This document shows, piece after piece, positions 5,943 to 8,156 of a stretch of DNA of 8,156 nucleotides. Every line of letters starts with the position of its first letter. Position 1 is the stretch's first letter. The notes beneath the pieces were generated by a model that saw only the letters and a program-made list of their open reading frames with translations, did not search any database and was not told the DNA's origin. The position numbers and the translations under genes are program-made. Origin of the DNA: an uncultured Clostridia bacterium (GTDB taxonomy: Bacteria; Bacillota; Clostridia; Oscillospirales; CAG-272); contig CALAXC010000304.1 in NCBI GenBank assembly GCA_937894775.1, positions 1 through 8,156 of the forward strand, in the 5' to 3' direction.

Positions 5943-7517
5943 TTGGAACAGTATAATTTTTCAAACAGCAATATTGACCTTGCCTGTGAAGAAGTCGGTG
6001 AGTTTCTTTCCAAAGTCGGTGTAGAACGACGCGAGGCTCTCCGAACAAAGCTCACATTTGAGGAAGTATTGCTTGAATACCAATCCAAGTTCGGAGAGGA
6101 AGCCACCTTCAAGGTGAGACTTCTGAAACGCTTGTCCTCTATAAAGGTCGAGATCATCGTAGAAGGAGAATCCTACAACGCTCTTGTCAAAAACAGCGAC
6201 GAGGGTGACGTGATACAAGGTCTGCTTGCAGGTATCGGTCTTGCTCCTACTTGGAATTACAAGAACGGTAAAAATTACATCGTATTTATACCAAAGAAAA
6301 AACCGCTGTCCGGCACGGTCAAAATGGTCGGTGCAATCGGACTTGCGGTGATTTGCGGAATTATCTTAAATCTCTTGCCAGACGGAATCAGAGCAGGCGC
6401 AAACGATTATGTGCTAACACCCGTAACGAATGCGTTTATGGGATTGATTTCAGCCGTATCAGGACCGCTGATCTTCCTATCGGTTCTCGGCAGTATCTGC
6501 TCCATGGGCAATATGGAAACCCTCGGCAAGATCGGAAGTAAGACGATTAAGGTTATCCTTCTTTATATGACGGTAATCGCAGTATTGATGACCGCATTCG
6601 GCAGCCTGTTTTTCCATGTTGAAATGGGTGGCGGCGGAGCATCGAGCTTCTCGCAGATTCTCGATTTGATCTACGACATTATCCCATCGAACCTGTTTGA
6701 ACCCTTTGTAACGGGAAATGCTTTGCAGCTGATCTTCATTTCCATCATGGTCGGACTTGCAATGCTCGTCCTATCGTCGAGAGTCAGTGGCGTGTTCAAG
6801 CTCGTGGAACAGCTCAGCTCCATCGTGCAAACGATTATGTCGGGGCTGTCCTCCTTGTTGCCGATTCTGATATTTGTTCTCTTTACGGGAATGATTTCAA
6901 GCGGTAACCTTGGTGCAATTCTCGATTCTTGGAAGATGATATTAGTCATCGTGCTAATGATTGTAGTTTACTACGTACTGAATCTTCTGCGAATCTCCCT
7001 TATGAAAAAGATACCGCCGGCTTTGCTGATGAAGAAAGCGTGGCAGACACTTCTCATTGCACTTACCACCGCATCCTCGGCTGCCGCGTTCGGTACGAAC
7101 ACCCGTGATGCAAACAAAAAGCTTGGTATTGATAAAAAGCTTGTGGAGTTTGGTACTCCCATCGGTCAAGTGTTGTTTATGCCCGGATTTATCGCTTTGC
7201 TTTTCGGTATGGAGGCAGGCTTCGCGGAATCCTGCGGTATTCAAATCACTCTGCCGTGGATCATTATATCTCTCATCACAAATCTCTTGCTATCCTTTGC
7301 TATACCGCCTGTGCCGGGAGGTGCTATGATGGGCTTTACGATTGCTTTTGCGCAGCTTGGCATTCCTATGGAGGTCATGGGTGTTGCTCTTGCGATAAAT
7401 GCCATCACAGATTTCCCTGCAACAGCGTGCAATGTTTCGGGCTGGCAGCTTACTCTTATTGATGTTGCTGACTCACTTAATATGTTGGATAAAGAATCAT
7501 TACATAAAAATAATTAA
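5943..7517 (+). CDS. RsbW-like domain fused to SLC1-fold (DAACS/GltP) transporter, copy 2
   Basis: A 524-residue paralogue of the preceding gene, collinear over its full length with one extra residue in the loop after ~80. The N-terminal GHKL-like domain has LTFEEVLLEYQ (38-48), with Glu45 in place of the N-box Asn and no G1 Asp. The membrane part has TTASSAA in HP1, PPVPGGA in HP2 and INAITDFPATACNVSGW in TM8. There Asn486 replaces the first Asp, Asp490 is kept, Ala493 stands for the substrate-binding Arg, and Trp501 stands for the sodium-site Asp. NMDGT is again GQVLF (408-412). The two copies thus share the same unusual losses but differ at the first TM8 acid, so they may bind different ligands or form heteromers (GltPh-type proteins are trimers). 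It starts at TTG 5943 after GAGGTGATT. The STAS gene follows 19 bases on. Confidence 0.85.
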   Translation: MEQYNFSNSNIDLACEEVGEFLSKVGVERREALRTKLTFEEVLLEYQSKFGEEATFKVRLLKRLSSIKVEIIVEGESYNALVKNSDEGDVIQGLLAGIGLAPTWNYKNGKNYIVFIPKKKPLSGTVKMVGAIGLAVICGIILNLLPDGIRAGANDYVLTPVTNAFMGLISAVSGPLIFLSVLGSICSMGNMETLGKIGSKTIKVILLYMTVIAVLMTAFGSLFFHVEMGGGGASSFSQILDLIYDIIPSNLFEPFVTGNALQLIFISIMVGLAMLVLSSRVSGVFKLVEQLSSIVQTIMSGLSSLLPILIFVLFTGMISSGNLGAILDSWKMILVIVLMIVVYYVLNLLRISLMKKIPPALLMKKAWQTLLIALTTASSAAAFGTNTRDANKKLGIDKKLVEFGTPIGQVLFMPGFIALLFGMEAGFAESCGIQITLPWIIISLITNLLLSFAIPPVPGGAMMGFTIAFAQLGIPMEVMGVALAINAITDFPATACNVSGWQLTLIDVADSLNMLDKESLHKNN

Positions 7518-7536
7518 AAGAAAGAGGTAGATTACT

Positions 7537-7833
7537 ATGACTATCGAAAAAAACTTAAACGGAACCGAACTGACAGTTGCCATTGTTGGCAGACTTGACA
7601 CAACAACCGCACCTGAACTTGAAGCATCTTTAAAAGAAAGCTTTACCGGTGTAGAAAAACTTGTGCTTGATTTTGCTTCACTTGAGTATCTTTCTTCTGC
7701 AGGACTTCGTGTTCTTCTGGCGGCTCAGAAGGCAATGAACAAGCAGGGCGAAATGATTATTAAGAATGTAAACGAAACCATCAATGAAATCTTTGAAGTA
7801 ACGGGATTTATTGATATTTTGACAATCGAATAA
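7537..7833 (+). CDS. STAS-domain protein, anti-sigma-factor-antagonist (RsbV/SpoIIAA) type
   Basis: A 98-residue cytoplasmic protein that is a single STAS domain. GRLDTTTAPELEASL (18-32) and KLVLDFASLEYLSSAGLRVLL (41-61) give the strand-helix pattern, with Ser53/Ser54 in the SSAG motif where SpoIIAA and RsbV are phosphorylated. NVNETINEIFEVTGF forms the last helix region. In the known families this protein binds an RsbW-like kinase and is switched by phosphorylation at that Ser. Here the only RsbW-like domains in view are those fused to the two transporters just upstream, which makes them the likely partners. AAAGAGG (7521-7527) lies 9 bases before ATG 7537. No sigma factor gene is in the window. 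Identification as STAS is firm; the partner and target are inferred. Confidence 0.92.
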   Translation: MTIEKNLNGTELTVAIVGRLDTTTAPELEASLKESFTGVEKLVLDFASLEYLSSAGLRVLLAAQKAMNKQGEMIIKNVNETINEIFEVTGFIDILTIE

Positions 7834-7853
7834 TTGCTTAGGGAGGGCTTTGT

Positions 7854-8156
7854 ATGCCGAATTACGATTTTTTGCTTGAGCATAAGCTGAAGGAACTGAA
7901 TAGTGAGTTTGCATATCGGCATACCTGCTGTATGTCACTTTTTGAGCAAATGCTGAAAAAGTTTCTCGCCGTATTCCCAACCTTTACCGATCATACACTC
8001 CTACATACCTTGAGTGTGACCAACATATCAAACCAACTGCTTCGCGAAAACGTCAGAAAATTAAATGCAAGTGAGATATACATTTATCTTATGGCTTGTG
8101 CTTTGCACGACATTGGAATGGGTGTTTCGGATAAGGATATCGACTCGTTTATTGAT
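7854..8156 (+). CDS. HD-domain protein, 5' part only (runs off the window)
   Basis: ATG 7854, with GGAGGG (7842-7847) 6 bases before it, opens a frame of 101 codons that stays open to the window end. After a helical lead (1-40) come TDHTLLHTLSV (45-55), with His47 and His51, and then MACALHDIGMG (80-90), with the HD pair His85-Asp86. This matches the metal-binding core of HD-superfamily phosphohydrolases, with the TDHxxxH form seen in bacterial signalling HD proteins. The product may cleave a nucleotide or cyclic nucleotide, but the substrate cannot be read from this part, and further domains may follow. It starts 20 bases after the STAS gene and so belongs to the same operon. Confidence 0.85.
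   Translation, partial: MPNYDFLLEHKLKELNSEFAYRHTCCMSLFEQMLKKFLAVFPTFTDHTLLHTLSVTNISNQLLRENVRKLNASEIYIYLMACALHDIGMGVSDKDIDSFID

Larger units (their letters stand above)
4351..7517 (+). repeat. Tandem gene duplication (two ~1.58-kb units)
   Basis: Unit 1 runs from the ribosome site at 4351 to ~5931 and unit 2 from 5932 to 7517. Similarity begins at the ribosome site (GAGGTGGTAAATTGGAACA versus GAGGTGATTAATTGGAACA) and continues through both genes. Some patches are nearly identical in DNA, such as 5244-5311 against 6828-6895 with 4 differences in 68, while neighbouring stretches differ at many silent sites. Confidence 0.85.

Noticed and set aside
4362..7517. Naming the fusions gltP, gltT or dctA
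   Set aside because: Key sodium and substrate residues of those proteins are missing and an extra N-terminal domain is present.

Overview
The window reads as a low-to-mid GC Bacillota genome, most likely a gut-type member of the class Clostridia. This rests on strong AGGAGG-type ribosome binding sites, frequent TTG starts, a tRNA-Leu with encoded CCA, AgrC/AgrA-type two-component genes and a clostridial-style serine recombinase stub. Every supported gene is on the + strand. The genus cannot be named from the sequence alone.

Left part (1-736): a class II tRNA-Leu (anticodon CAG) whose last 21 bases are repeated exactly 206 bp downstream, which is the usual mark of integration into a tRNA 3' end. 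Only 185 bp lie between the two copies, and they are rich in hairpins. A good intrinsic terminator and a promoter follow, then the first ~25-30 codons of a serine recombinase that stops after 36 codons. This is a decayed integration site, probably with scars of more than one element.

Middle (737-2948): a compact regulatory operon with its own extended -10 promoter. It encodes a 73-residue YozG-like HTH protein, a LytTR response regulator (ATGA overlap) and an AgrC-like histidine kinase. It ends at a clear terminator. No AgrB/AgrD-type peptide genes are seen. Two 14-bp direct repeats 21 bp apart lie just before the terminator and upstream of a TATAAT box. They are a candidate LytTR binding site that would link this system to the next operon.

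Right part (3063 to the window end): six closely spaced genes (gaps of 9-20 bp). They encode a DUF3089-type alpha/beta-hydrolase lipoprotein, an 80-residue cysteine-rich protein, two tandem paralogues, a stand-alone STAS protein and the start of an HD-domain protein. Each paralogue joins an RsbW/GHKL-like N-terminal domain to an SLC1-fold (DAACS/GltP) transporter. Both fusions have lost residues that normally bind ATP in the kinase domain and sodium or the substrate side chain in the transporter. The STAS protein is a natural partner for an RsbW-like domain. The set therefore looks like a partner-switching module built onto a membrane transporter or transporter-derived sensor. That module is the most unusual thing in the window.
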